Under the pieces are notes generated by a model. The model ran no database searches, was not told where the DNA came from, and saw nothing but the letters and a program-made list of their open reading frames with translations. Below are positions 45,507 through 54,992 of a DNA stretch of 60,447 bases, one piece after another (position 1 is the stretch's first letter; the number at the start of each line of letters is the position of its first letter). A program made the position numbers and the translations under genes. The DNA is from an uncultured SAR116 cluster alpha proteobacterium. Lineage in GTDB: Bacteria > Pseudomonadota > Alphaproteobacteria > Puniceispirillales > Marisalimonadaceae. Location: positions 1 to 60,447 of the forward strand of contig CACJJL010000013.1 of the NCBI GenBank assembly GCA_902593735.1, written 5' to 3'.

Positions 45507-47165
45507 TGAACTAAATCTTTTTCCGGGTAGAACCATTTCAGAACCAGTTTTAATATGCAATAACGATGGTAAATTATTTTTATTTGTCCATTCTCTAGCT
45601 TCATCATAAATACTCATAAAATCTTCCGTTTTTTCAACAGTGTATCCTTGTCCTCCCATAGCAATTGCTAATTTATTAAAGTCAGGATTTATTAATCCTG
45701 TGTGTTTATATTTTCCTTTATAATTTTTGTGTTGATGCATCCTTATAGTTCCATACATTTCATTATCTACTACAAACACAATTACTCCAGCATTATATTG
45801 TACTGCTGTTGCAAATTCATTTTCGGTCATTTGAAAGCAACCATCGCCTGCAAGTGCTATTACAGTTTTATTTGGGTTTCTTAATTTTGCAGCAATTGCA
45901 GCTGGTAAACCATATCCCATTGAACCAGAAATTGGTGCTAGCTGGGTTCCAAAATTTGTAAATCTAAATAATCTGTGACCCCAAACCGCGTAATTACCTG
46001 CGCCATTGGTAATTATTGTGTTGGCATCTAAATTTTCTCTTAAATTGCTAAATGCGGTAGTTAGGTCAACTCCTGAATTTGGTGCCTCAAGTGGCATATT
46101 TCCCCATTCTAAATATTCCTCGTGGGCTTGATTTGCTAAAACTTGATTTTGAGATGATGGTTTTACATTTAAGCCTTTTAATGCGTTATTAAGTGCATTC
46201 ACAAAAGATATGGGGCTACATGCGATGCCCAGATGCGGTTTATAAATTCTTCCTATTTCTTCAGGACCTGGATGAATATGAACAAATTTTTTATTGTGTT
46301 CAGGTATGCCTAAAAGTGAAAAACCTTGAGACGGATTTTCACTTAACCTTCCACCTAATAAAACTATGTAATCAGATTTATTTATACGTTCTATGAGCTT
46401 AGGGTTAACGCCAAGTCCTAAATCACCACCGTAATTTAAATGTAGATTATTATAAAAACTTTGTCTTCTATGGGATGTTAGAATTGTCAAACCAAGCATT
46501 TCAGATATTGATTCTAAATCTTTACCAGCCTCACTTGACCAAACAGATCCTCCTAAAATAAGAATTGGATTGTCAGCAGATTTTATATCTTCAATCAACT
46601 GAGCTAAGTCTCTTGTTGATGGAGCAGATGATAAATTATTAATATAACCAACAGGTTTGTTTTTAGTTTTTTCTGTTAGCATATTCTCTGGTAATGCAAT
46701 TATAACTGGGCCAGGCCTTCCTGACATCGCTGTGTGATATGCTCTTGAAACAATTTCTGTTAATCTGTCAGCTTGTTGTACTTCGACAACCAGCTTTGCC
46801 ATACCACCGAAAAATTGTTGATAATCAACTTCCTGAAATGCGTCTCTTCCATACATTTCCTTACCAATCTGTCCAACAAAAAGTATCATTGGTGTACTAT
46901 CTTGTTGAGCAATATGTATCCCAGAGGCAGCATTTGTGGCTCCGGGACCTCTTGTAACAAAGGCAATCCCGGGTCGTCCAGTCAATTTTCCATCTGCCTC
47001 AGCCATTATTGAGGCTGCACCCTCATGTTTACAAAGTACTGTTTCTATTGAGGTTTCTTGAAGGCCATTCATAACTGAGAGGTAACTCTCTCCAGGGACA
47101 CAAAAAACTCTATCAACTTTTTGATTTTCAAGTATTTCTACTAGCAGTGATCCAGCTTCTTTCAT
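45501..47165 (-). CDS. thiamine-pyrophosphate-dependent enzyme, acetolactate-synthase-like
   Basis: TPP enzyme of 554 residues with three domains. The N-terminal PYR domain has the cofactor-activating Glu48 (LCKHEGAASIMAEADG), then RGPGATNAASGI; the C-terminal PP domain has the GDG-N motif in AGDGCFQMTENEFA and VDNEMYGTIR. It is related to acetolactate synthase and benzoylformate decarboxylase. No regulatory ilvN subunit is present, so a 2-oxo-acid decarboxylase is as likely as a biosynthetic synthase. The AtuA-type genes lie upstream in the same operon. Confidence 0.85.
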   Translation of the reverse strand: MKEAGSLLVEILENQKVDRVFCVPGESYLSVMNGLQETSIETVLCKHEGAASIMAEADGKLTGRPGIAFVTRGPGATNAASGIHIAQQDSTPMILFVGQIGKEMYGRDAFQEVDYQQFFGGMAKLVVEVQQADRLTEIVSRAYHTAMSGRPGPVIIALPENMLTEKTKNKPVGYINNLSSAPSTRDLAQLIEDIKSADNPILILGGSVWSSEAGKDLESISEMLGLTILTSHRRQSFYNNLHLNYGGDLGLGVNPKLIERINKSDYIVLLGGRLSENPSQGFSLLGIPEHNKKFVHIHPGPEEIGRIYKPHLGIACSPISFVNALNNALKGLNVKPSSQNQVLANQAHEEYLEWGNMPLEAPNSGVDLTTAFSNLRENLDANTIITNGAGNYAVWGHRLFRFTNFGTQLAPISGSMGYGLPAAIAAKLRNPNKTVIALAGDGCFQMTENEFATAVQYNAGVIVFVVDNEMYGTIRMHQHKNYKGKYKHTGLINPDFNKLAIAMGGQGYTVEKTEDFMSIYDEAREWTNKNNLPSLLHIKTGSEMVLPGKRFSSL

Positions 47166-47169
47166 GATT

Positions 47170-47544
47170 TTAATCCTTAAATTTATTAAGATATGGTGAC
47201 TTTAATGGTAATAAATCTTCTGTCACTGGTATAATTAACTCATGGAGCAAGTATGAAGACAAGGTTTTTCCGTGTCTATCAAGCCTTAATGAACTATTAA
47301 CACCTCCACCAAGTGCACTATGAATAACGAAATTTAGTGCTTTTAAATTTGGTAGTTTGTATCTGTCTACCTTTGTTGCACCCATATGTCTAAAAATCTC
47401 AAGAACTTTTTCTTCAGTGGCCAATTTTTCAATAACTGGCCAACCACTTTCTAAATAAGCTATTAGAGAGATATTTGACACATCTCCTTTATCTCCGGCT
47501 CTGGCATGTGCTATAGAATGTACTGGTAAATTTAACTTGATCAT
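47170..47544 (-). CDS. AtuA-related C-terminal domain protein
   Basis: Small protein of 124 residues with SIAHARAGDKGDVSNISLIAYLE at the start and FVIHSALGGGVNSSLRLDRHGK near the end. This matches the C-terminal domain found fused to AtuA-type DUF1446 proteins. Here it is a separate gene 19 bases after the DUF1446 gene and four before the TPP-enzyme gene. Probably a subunit of the AtuA-type enzyme; the reaction is not known. Confidence 0.83.
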   Translation of the reverse strand: MIKLNLPVHSIAHARAGDKGDVSNISLIAYLESGWPVIEKLATEEKVLEIFRHMGATKVDRYKLPNLKALNFVIHSALGGGVNSSLRLDRHGKTLSSYLLHELIIPVTEDLLPLKSPYLNKFKD

Positions 47545-47563
47545 AAATACTACAGTTTAATTA

Positions 47564-48925
47564 TCATAAAATTTTGACTTGAACATTAGGACTAACAATT
47601 TCTCTATTAACCAGTATTGATGCTGTTGATGACTGAGGTGTTACATATCCACGACCACCTCCACCAGCAGCCGGACCACAACAGTATAGAGACATTACTT
47701 CATCAACCATTTGTTGTGCCTGATATTTTTTTGGGTAAATTGCTGATGTTCTAACTCTATAATCGCCATCCTTTGGCAACTCATAGGATGATGCTTCATC
47801 TATAGAAAAATGAACAGAACCAGCACCAATAATTTCAACTCTTAGTTGCCCTTGAAGCCCAAGAATTTGAATTCTTTCACTTATAACTTCACCAGCGAGT
47901 TTTGCTCTTGCTAATGCGTTCGGTCCAGCATAACTAATTTCTGCCTCACCCATAAATCCATTGTCACAGCATATAGTTGCTTTTAATTTTTGTGGTGCTT
48001 TTTTACCTTTTCCACCTTTTACAAGAATTCTATTTTCACCATCATCTTCTAGAACAAGCCCTGACATATCAGCTGTTACATCAGGGACAAGATAATTCGA
48101 TGGATCGTGTGTCTCATACAATAATTGTTCCGTTATTGTTGCTTTACTTACTAACCCTCCGGTATCTTTTGGTTTAGTAATTACAAAAGATCCATCTTGA
48201 TAAAACTCTGCAATTGGAAAGCCTACTTTAGCTAAATTTGGAACGTCTTTAAAACCAGGATCTGCAAAGTAAGCTCCTGTTGCCTGAGCTCCACATTCTA
48301 AAAGATGTCCACAAATAGTACCGGAACCTAACAAGTCTAATTCTTCATTTTTCCAGTTATATTCATAAATAAGTGGGCCAAGTGCTAAAGCACTATCAAC
48401 AGTCCTTCCAACAATTACTATGTCAGCTCCTTTGGAGAGAGCTTCAGCTATTGGCTTTGCGCCTAAATATACATTTGCAGCTGTAATTTGGTTATTCGAA
48501 AAATCCAAACCTTCCATAGTTGGACTTTCTAAAATTTCTTTATTTGACATATATTCTAAAAGGTCATCACCAACTACAACTCCGATCTTAGGCTTCTTTG
48601 TATTTTGTTCTTTTGCAATTTGAAGAATTCTTTTTGCTGCCCCAAGTGGATTAGCTGCACCAATATTTGATATTATCTTAATATTATTTTGCAGGCAATC
48701 CTCAATTATGGGAGTTATATATGAATCTAAAAAAGGAGAGTATCCTTCTTCTGGGTTTTTAATTCTATATTGTTGAGCAATAGCTAGGGTTCTTTCTGCG
48801 AGAACCTCAAACATCAAATATTTTGGTTCATTTATATGTTTAAATTCTTTTACAATAGGTATTGAAGCATCAAATCGGTCACCAGAAAAACCTGCTCCAC
48901 AACCTATAAATACTTTTTTTTGCAT
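47564..48925 (-). CDS. acyclic terpene utilization AtuA-like (DUF1446) protein
   Basis: DUF1446 family protein of 453 residues. The N-terminal IGCGAGFSGDRFDA motif, the central DIVIVGRTVDSALALGPL and the C-terminal CCGPAAGGGGRGYV stretch are typical. In Pseudomonas the AtuA protein belongs to citronellol and geranyl-CoA catabolism, though many homologues lie outside terpene pathways. First in the operon with the AtuA-C protein and the TPP enzyme. Confidence 0.88.
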   Translation of the reverse strand: MQKKVFIGCGAGFSGDRFDASIPIVKEFKHINEPKYLMFEVLAERTLAIAQQYRIKNPEEGYSPFLDSYITPIIEDCLQNNIKIISNIGAANPLGAAKRILQIAKEQNTKKPKIGVVVGDDLLEYMSNKEILESPTMEGLDFSNNQITAANVYLGAKPIAEALSKGADIVIVGRTVDSALALGPLIYEYNWKNEELDLLGSGTICGHLLECGAQATGAYFADPGFKDVPNLAKVGFPIAEFYQDGSFVITKPKDTGGLVSKATITEQLLYETHDPSNYLVPDVTADMSGLVLEDDGENRILVKGGKGKKAPQKLKATICCDNGFMGEAEISYAGPNALARAKLAGEVISERIQILGLQGQLRVEIIGAGSVHFSIDEASSYELPKDGDYRVRTSAIYPKKYQAQQMVDEVMSLYCCGPAAGGGGRGYVTPQSSTASILVNREIVSPNVQVKIL

Positions 48926-49033
48926 AGTTATATTCTAACTTTTTTGTTAATCTATTAATAATTAGTTTAATCCTATAACATAAGTATTAATTTATGTAGT
49001 TAAAATTTTTAGTAAAAAAAATAAGGTGAAATT

Positions 49034-49774
49034 ATGTCAAAAATAGCGATGGTTACTGGTGCTGGAACTGGTGTAGGTAGAAGAGTTTCAGAGGTTTTAT
49101 CAAAAGATGGTATAGTTGTATATCTTATAGGAAGAAGAAAAGACAAGTTAATAGAAACTCAAAAATTGTGCTCCGGCCCAACTGAAATATTAAAATGTGA
49201 TGTTAGTGATCCATTAGCGGTTAAAAATGCATTTAAAATTTTAGAAGAAAAGCATAATAGAATAGATGTTCTATTTAATAATGCTGGTATTGGTGTGCCT
49301 GCACAATCCATAGATGAAATGCCATTTGAAAATTGGAAAAGTGTTGTGGATATCAATTTGAATGGGATGTTTCTCTGTGCAAAATATGCATTTGCCCTAA
49401 TGAGAAAACAAATACCACAAGGTGGTAGAATTATTAATAATGGAAGCATTTCATCTGTCACCCCTCGACCTGGATCTATACCTTACACAGCTACAAAACA
49501 TGCAGTAACTGGGATGACCAAGACTATTTCTTTAGATGGAAGAAAATATGACATTGCTTGTAGTCAGATTGATATTGGCAATGCAGAAACACCAATGACC
49601 GAAAGAATGAAAGAAGGTGTACCTCAAGCTACAGGTAAAACAGTAGTTGAGCCAGTTATTGACTCAATTCATATTGCAAATGCAGTTTTATACATGGCAA
49701 ATTTGCCTGTTACTGTTAATGTTTTGAATATGACTGTCATGGCAAATAAAATGCCTTTTGTTGGAAGAGGATAA
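49034..49774 (+). CDS. SDR family oxidoreductase
   Basis: Short-chain dehydrogenase of 246 residues. Cofactor motif TGAGTGVGRRVSE, NNAGIG at 86-91, catalytic Ser in NGSISSVT and Tyr-Lys in PYTATKHAVTG. The C-terminal VLNMTVMANKMPFVGRG is typical of a 3-oxoacyl/other aldehyde SDR group lacking the usual GG-ending. An AAGGTG precedes the ATG. Its stop lies one base from the opposing beta-hydroxyacid dehydrogenase gene. Confidence 0.9.
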   Translation: MSKIAMVTGAGTGVGRRVSEVLSKDGIVVYLIGRRKDKLIETQKLCSGPTEILKCDVSDPLAVKNAFKILEEKHNRIDVLFNNAGIGVPAQSIDEMPFENWKSVVDINLNGMFLCAKYAFALMRKQIPQGGRIINNGSISSVTPRPGSIPYTATKHAVTGMTKTISLDGRKYDIACSQIDIGNAETPMTERMKEGVPQATGKTVVEPVIDSIHIANAVLYMANLPVTVNVLNMTVMANKMPFVGRG

Positions 49775-49775
49775 G

Positions 49776-50675
49776 TTAACTGAAGTGTTTTTTTAACACA
49801 GGAAAATATGAGTCTTTGTCTCCATTTTGAATTGTCCTTTCAAGAAGTTTTTTAACTGAATGAGCGCCTGGTAGATTTATGTTATGTGTCTTTCCTAAAT
49901 CTATTGCATAAGAAAGATCTTTAAGAGCATATTCTGAGGAAAAAGCTGGATTAGGGAAATAATCTTCTGCAATACTCTTAAGCCCGTGATTTCTTAGTGC
50001 AAAGCTATCACCAGAACATTTTGAAATGTTTTCAAACAAATGTTTTACATTCATATTATATTTTTCCGCTATGTTTGCGGCTTCTGAGAGTGCAACAACC
50101 GTTTCAAATAAAATCATATTATTTAAAATTTTTGTCATTTGACCAGTTCCTACATCACCACAATATATGATGTCCTTTCCCATGTATTTGAGAACTGGAA
50201 GTATCTTTTTATAAATGTCCTTATCTGATCCTACCATTATTGCTAGTGTACCATCTTTAGCTGCTTGTCTAGTTCTAGCAATTGGAGCATCTGCAAAGAA
50301 TGATCCTTTTGTTGCTATTTGATTTTTAATTTCAATCATTAAGTCTGGCTGAGATGTAGACATATCTACGATTAACTTGTTTGGCTTTAACTTAGAAATA
50401 ATCTGTTGTTCACCAAAGTAAATATCCTTTACAAAATCTCCCCCAGGTAAACAAGTTATGATCATGTCTGCAATTTCATACAATTCATTTACATTTTTAG
50501 CAATTAATGCCCCATTATTTTCTAAATCTTTTTCTTTAAGTTTATCCAAATCCTTTACGAAGACGTTCCAGTGTGTGTTCTTAAGTAAATTTTTGCACAT
50601 GGGACTTCCCATCACTCCTAAACCAATAAAACCAATATTCTTAATTTCATCTAAATTCATAATTTGACACTTCAT
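49776..50675 (-). CDS. NAD(P)-dependent beta-hydroxyacid dehydrogenase (HIBADH/GlxR family)
   Basis: Beta-hydroxyacid dehydrogenase of 299 residues with the NAD motif GFIGLGVMGSPMCKNLL, the substrate-site DAPIARTRQAAKDGTLAIM and the catalytic Lys in GQMTKILNNM. Relatives act on 3-hydroxyisobutyrate, tartronate semialdehyde or 2-(hydroxymethyl)glutarate. An ATG 15 bases in (at 50660, MNLDEIK) is an alternative start; neither has a clear ribosome binding site. Confidence 0.9.
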   Translation of the reverse strand: MKCQIMNLDEIKNIGFIGLGVMGSPMCKNLLKNTHWNVFVKDLDKLKEKDLENNGALIAKNVNELYEIADMIITCLPGGDFVKDIYFGEQQIISKLKPNKLIVDMSTSQPDLMIEIKNQIATKGSFFADAPIARTRQAAKDGTLAIMVGSDKDIYKKILPVLKYMGKDIIYCGDVGTGQMTKILNNMILFETVVALSEAANIAEKYNMNVKHLFENISKCSGDSFALRNHGLKSIAEDYFPNPAFSSEYALKDLSYAIDLGKTHNINLPGAHSVKKLLERTIQNGDKDSYFPVLKKHFS

Positions 50676-50755
50676 TTGTTGTAAAAATTTATTCTATACT
50701 TTTAATCTATATTGTTTATTTTGTTTGTAACCATTTAATTTTACGAGAAATACCA

Positions 50756-51418
50756 ATGCATTACGATACTATTAAAAATGAACATAATCTTCCTCATGAT
50801 CCCTTCAAAGCAATAGTGGCTCCAAGACCTATTGGTTGGATTGGCAGTCGTTCAAAAACTGGTATTTATAATTTAGCACCATACAGTTATTTTAATGCAA
50901 TAGCAGATAAACCACATTTTGTTATGTTTTCTTCAGTAGACATAAAAGACTCAGTTAAAAATATTGAAGAGACTGGGGATTTTACCGTTTCATTAGCAAC
51001 AGAAGATTTATTTGATCATATGAATGGTAGTTCTGTTCCTGCAGGATCAGAAATTGATGAATTTGAATTAGCTGGACTTAAACCACAAATTGGTAAATTT
51101 GTTTCTGCACCATTTGTGTCTGAAGCGGCGGCTGCTCTTGAGTGTAAGCATTGGAAGACAATTGATTTACCCAATGTTGATAGGGAAAGTGGTAAAGGCA
51201 ATTATGTTATTTTTGGACAAGTTGTTGGTATTTACATAAATGATAAATTTATCAAAGATGGACTATTTAATGCATCTGCAGCAAGACCCTTGGTAAGACT
51301 AGGGTATATGGATTATGGAGTAGTTGGATCAGAAAACACTTTTACAAAAAATAGACCAAAATTAGGTAAGGATGGTAAATTAGAAGCTGTAAAGGAATGG
51401 GATGGAATTTATAGATAA
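50756..51418 (+). CDS. flavin reductase family protein (FMN-binding split barrel)
   Basis: Flavin reductase-like protein (DIM6/NTAB type) of 220 residues. The FMN-binding opening KAIVAPRPIGWIGSRS and NLAPYSYFNAIADKPHFVMF are family hallmarks. Members reduce FMN with NAD(P)H or act on aromatic esters. Its end overlaps the oxygenase gene by 17 bases, giving translational coupling. Confidence 0.9.
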   Translation: MHYDTIKNEHNLPHDPFKAIVAPRPIGWIGSRSKTGIYNLAPYSYFNAIADKPHFVMFSSVDIKDSVKNIEETGDFTVSLATEDLFDHMNGSSVPAGSEIDEFELAGLKPQIGKFVSAPFVSEAAAALECKHWKTIDLPNVDRESGKGNYVIFGQVVGIYINDKFIKDGLFNASAARPLVRLGYMDYGVVGSENTFTKNRPKLGKDGKLEAVKEWDGIYR

Positions 51419-52196
51419 TAATGATATTGAGAATTTTAGTAGAGATGGTGCAATATTATGCAAAGGTATTTTTTCTGATTGGATTGAAAGTTTAAGAATA
51501 GGTGTTGATAAATTAATTGCAAACCCAAGTATTAGAGAACGGTCATATATTCCAGAAGATGGAACGTCTCCTTTTTTTCAAGATTTAGTTAACTGGAATA
51601 GGATTTCTGAATTTAATGATTTTATTTTTAATTCCAAGATAGGTTATTATGCATCCAAATTAATGAAGTCTAACATTTCAAGGTTTTTTCATGACCATGT
51701 CTTAGTTAAAGAACCTGGTTCATCTATAAAAACACCATGGCATCAAGATAAACCATATTATTGTGTAGATGGAGAACAATCAGTAAGTTTTTGGATAGCA
51801 CTAGACGATATCTCAAAAGAAGGATGTTTAGAATGTATTGCAGGGTCACATTTATCAAATGTTATTCATAAACCCAAAAGATTTAATGGACATGATTTAT
51901 ATGAAAATGACAATTCAACTGAAGTGCCAGATATAAATTCAAATAGAGATGACTATAAAATTTTAAGCTGGGAAATAAAAGCTGGTGACGCAATTGCATT
52001 TGATTTTAGAACACTGCATGGTGCATCTGAAAATGTAAATAAACTTAGCAGAAGAAGAATTTTTTCAGCTAGAATTGTAGGTGATGATGCCTTTTTTGTA
52101 GATAGAGGTGGCAAAGGATCACCACCTTTTGAAAATATCAAACTAAAAACTGGTGATAAACTTGTAGGTAAAGAGTTTCCAATAATTTATCAGTAA
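51402..52196 (+). CDS. phytanoyl-CoA dioxygenase family protein
   Basis: Fe(II)/2-oxoglutarate oxygenase of 264 residues. Iron ligands are His114 and Asp116 (TPWHQDKPYYC) and His206 (DFRTLHGASE), with Arg217 to Arg219 near the 2-oxoglutarate site. It starts inside the flavin-reductase gene. Substrate unknown; the fused expression suggests both act on the same compound or in the same response. Its stop overlaps the BtuF-like gene by seven bases tail to tail. Confidence 0.9.
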   Translation: MEFIDNNDIENFSRDGAILCKGIFSDWIESLRIGVDKLIANPSIRERSYIPEDGTSPFFQDLVNWNRISEFNDFIFNSKIGYYASKLMKSNISRFFHDHVLVKEPGSSIKTPWHQDKPYYCVDGEQSVSFWIALDDISKEGCLECIAGSHLSNVIHKPKRFNGHDLYENDNSTEVPDINSNRDDYKILSWEIKAGDAIAFDFRTLHGASENVNKLSRRRIFSARIVGDDAFFVDRGGKGSPPFENIKLKTGDKLVGKEFPIIYQ

Positions 52197-53086
52197 ATCC
52201 TTTCGCAGTGATGATTTTTATCATTATTTAATATAACATCTCGAAGTTGCTCAGCTCCATCTAAAATTCTTAAGGATGGTCTACTAAAATATGAATTAGA
52301 ATCAAATGCAAATACCTGCTCATTTTTTATAGCATCTAAATTTTTAATCCTAGTATCTTCATACACCTTTTTTGCAAAATATTTATTTTCTTCCAAATTA
52401 TAACCACAACAAATTAGACCAATATAATCAGGATTTATATTATTAATTTCTTCTATGCTTAACTCTACTGATTTTGTTCCTTTTTTTCCTAGACAAACCT
52501 CAAAACCTGCCATCTCAATTTGCTCAGGGATCCAATGTCCTGGACTAAAATAAGGATCAATCCATTCCAAAAGTAAGATTTTTTTATTTATTTTTCTTTG
52601 CAAAAGATTATTTTTTCTTTGATAAGCTTTTTTAACTAAATTTTCAGCAGCTCTAACTTTATTTACTTCTTTACCTATCATAATTATTTCTTCACATATT
52701 TCGTCAAACGTAGTGGCGTTTAAAGACATTATTTTAGTTTTATTTGATAAAGTGCATAGGTTGTTTTTTAAAGTTGCTTGAATTTGATTTTCAGAAATTG
52801 AACATACTTCACATAAACCTTGCGTGATAATTAAATCAGGATTCATTTTTAAGAGGCGGTTGTTGTCAATTTGGTATAATGAAAAATTATTTTTGATCGC
52901 ATCTTTCACTAATTGATCAATTATATTTTGATCATTGCACTTAGGGATAATACTTTTTGTAACTTTTGTTTTCTTACTTAGTAAAGGTGGAAAATCACAT
53001 TCGTGACTAACTGCAATTAGACTTTTGGATAATCCTAAGTTACATATTATTTCTGATCCAGCAGGAAACAAGCTTGCTATTTTCAT
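52190..53086 (-). CDS. cobalamin-binding-type (BtuF-like) protein without signal peptide
   Basis: Class III periplasmic-binding-fold protein of 298 residues, related to BtuF and ferrichrome-type binding proteins. It begins MKIASLFPAGSEIICNLGLS, and the hydrophobic export segment of a signal peptide is missing, so it is likely cytosolic. Such cytosolic relatives are widely annotated as cobalamin-binding proteins, but ligand and role are not known to me. The C-terminal FSRPSLRILDGAEQL matches this group. It overlaps the small upstream gene by four bases (ATGA). Confidence 0.8.
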   Translation of the reverse strand: MKIASLFPAGSEIICNLGLSKSLIAVSHECDFPPLLSKKTKVTKSIIPKCNDQNIIDQLVKDAIKNNFSLYQIDNNRLLKMNPDLIITQGLCEVCSISENQIQATLKNNLCTLSNKTKIMSLNATTFDEICEEIIMIGKEVNKVRAAENLVKKAYQRKNNLLQRKINKKILLLEWIDPYFSPGHWIPEQIEMAGFEVCLGKKGTKSVELSIEEINNINPDYIGLICCGYNLEENKYFAKKVYEDTRIKNLDAIKNEQVFAFDSNSYFSRPSLRILDGAEQLRDVILNNDKNHHCERIY

Positions 53087-53313
53087 TTCTTAGAGTTTAA
53101 CCATGTTATTTTTTTACAAGCATTTTCGTAAGCTTCTTTTTGATTAAAATAAATTTTGTCACCGTAATTTCCAATTTTGTACCACCCATTAATATTTTCA
53201 GGATCTTTTCTAAATTCTTCAAAACCAAAGGTTTTGTTTTCTCTAATAAAAATGTCAAGGCAGAGGTTTCCTTCATCATTATTTACAGAGAATATTACAG
53301 TATTTTTTTTCAA
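53083..53313 (-). CDS. hypothetical small protein coupled to the BtuF-like gene
   Basis: A soluble 76-residue protein, charged, with no membrane segment or metal motif. It shares a four-base ATGA overlap with the BtuF-like gene, so the two are cotranslated. I do not recognise a family; NINGWYKIGNYGDKIYFNQ and an aromatic/Glu-rich pattern may be worth a profile search. The small size and tight coupling support it as real. Confidence 0.65.
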   Translation of the reverse strand: MKKNTVIFSVNNDEGNLCLDIFIRENKTFGFEEFRKDPENINGWYKIGNYGDKIYFNQKEAYENACKKITWLNSKK

Positions 53314-53403
53314 AATAAGAAAACCAGTCTAATAAATCCTATTCATTAAATTATTAAAAAGATATACAAATTAAAATATCTAAACAATCATTTGAATAAA
53401 ATA

Positions 53404-54135
53404 ATGCTTGAATTATCTTTTTATGACAATTTTCTTCTAACCATACTTTCATTTTTTACAGCAATGATGACTTCTTTAGTTGGGGCAGGTGGTGGTACAG
53501 TTTTATTGGCAGCAATGTTACAATTTATGAATCCATCAGAGGCAATCCCAGTTCATGGTGTAATACAATTTACTTCAAATATTGCAAGAGCATGGTTACT
53601 AAGAAAGTTTGTAAACTGGGGAATAATATTAAAATTTTCACTAATGATACCTTTAGGTGTTTATGTAGGCTTAGAGATCTTTCAAAGTATCAATGCAGAA
53701 GATATAAAAAAACTAATTGGTTCATTCATTATTATTGCACTCATATTACAAAATATAAAATTTATGAAAAAGTTTATCATATCATCGAATTGGTATTACA
53801 TTGTTGGTTTTACTACTGGAATATTAAATATTCTTGTGGGCGTAATTGCGCCCCTACTTGCTGTGATTGTTAAACAAAGTATAAATGATAAAAAATCTAT
53901 TGTTGGAACATTGGGTTATTTTGGGCTAGTTGGAAATTTTACAAAAATCATTGGTTTTTCATTAATTGGTTTTTCATTCATAGAATATATAAATACTTTA
54001 TTGCTAATGATACCTGCTACCCTTTTAGTTAGTAGAATAGGCCAATTTTTATTAGACAAAATTAGCAATAAATTATTTTTTTATGTTTTTCAGATTATTT
54101 TGATTGGCTTGGCTTTAAGGTTATTATTAATTTAA
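53404..54135 (+). CDS. sulfite exporter TauE/SafE family permease
   Basis: Membrane protein of about 243 residues with some seven or eight hydrophobic segments and the family motif SLVGAGGGTVLLA near the N-terminus. TauE/SafE proteins export sulfite, sulfoacetate or other organic anions, and some import. The ATG at 53404 is chosen over a TTG 12 bases upstream; no clear Shine-Dalgarno favours either. It ends on a TTAA that also holds the opposing gene's stop. Confidence 0.85.
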   Translation: MLELSFYDNFLLTILSFFTAMMTSLVGAGGGTVLLAAMLQFMNPSEAIPVHGVIQFTSNIARAWLLRKFVNWGIILKFSLMIPLGVYVGLEIFQSINAEDIKKLIGSFIIIALILQNIKFMKKFIISSNWYYIVGFTTGILNILVGVIAPLLAVIVKQSINDKKSIVGTLGYFGLVGNFTKIIGFSLIGFSFIEYINTLLLMIPATLLVSRIGQFLLDKISNKLFFYVFQIILIGLALRLLLI

Positions 54136-54992
54136 TTTTTTATTTTATTAGCAATTGACAAAATTCTATACATTTCTCTTAATACTGGTTTTTCAATCAG
54201 CTTTCCGTCAATTACGACTAGCCCTGTGTTTGCAGCTTCAAATGCTGCAGTAATTTTCTTTGCTCGTTCAATAGTTTCATTGGTTGGAGTAAAAACTTCA
54301 TTTAAGATAGGAATTTGTTTTGGGTGTATTGATCCTTTACCGCTAAATCCAAGCTCCTTTGCTTTAATTGCTTCTTTTTTCATGCCTTCAGGATCTTCCA
54401 GGTCTAAATATGGCACATCAATCGCGTCAATTCCTGCTGATGAAGCTGCATGTACTATTCTTGATCTTGCATATAAAAGTGGTTCCCATTTATTTTCACA
54501 TCTTAACTCTGCAGACATATCAACTCCTCCAAAAAATAATGCATCTATTCTTTTAGAACAATTTGCGATTTTAAATGCATTTTCTAAACCTTCATTTGTT
54601 TCAATTATAATATGAAGTCTGCAGTTATGTCCTTTTTCATTAAGTAAATCATCTAAAAGATTAACTTCTTCCGATGTTTTTACTTTTGGTATCATTAAAG
54701 CTGGTGGAGGATTTTTAGCTGATAGAATAGCTTTAACATCTTCTATTCCAAACTTTTCTCTTAAACAATTTATTCTTAATATTCTTTCAACTCCATCATT
54801 TTCCTGTTCTTGTTGAAACAATTTCATGGCTAAATTTCTTGCAATTTCTTTGTCCTGTGGTGCAATACCATCTTCTAATTCAATGCACACCATATCTGTT
54901 CCAGATTTTAGTGCTTTTGGAAACATCTCAGGCTTCAGACCAGGAGTAAATATAAAGCTTCTTCTTGCTTGTATCTTTGTGTTATGGTTCAT
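54132..54992 (-). CDS. HpcH/HpaI aldolase / citrate-lyase-beta family protein (CitE-like)
   Basis: TIM-barrel lyase of 286 residues. Motifs RRSFIFTPGLKPEMFPKAL and CIELEDGIAPQDK are typical of CitE and malyl-CoA-type lyases; the magnesium-binding Glu/Asp pair is in ETNEGLENAF and FFGGVDMSAEL, and GSIHPKQIP is the C-terminal motif. It cleaves or forms a CoA-linked or free 3-hydroxy acid such as malyl- or citramalyl-CoA. Last gene of the leftward operon. Confidence 0.9.
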   Translation of the reverse strand: MNHNTKIQARRSFIFTPGLKPEMFPKALKSGTDMVCIELEDGIAPQDKEIARNLAMKLFQQEQENDGVERILRINCLREKFGIEDVKAILSAKNPPPALMIPKVKTSEEVNLLDDLLNEKGHNCRLHIIIETNEGLENAFKIANCSKRIDALFFGGVDMSAELRCENKWEPLLYARSRIVHAASSAGIDAIDVPYLDLEDPEGMKKEAIKAKELGFSGKGSIHPKQIPILNEVFTPTNETIERAKKITAAFEAANTGLVVIDGKLIEKPVLREMYRILSIANKIKN

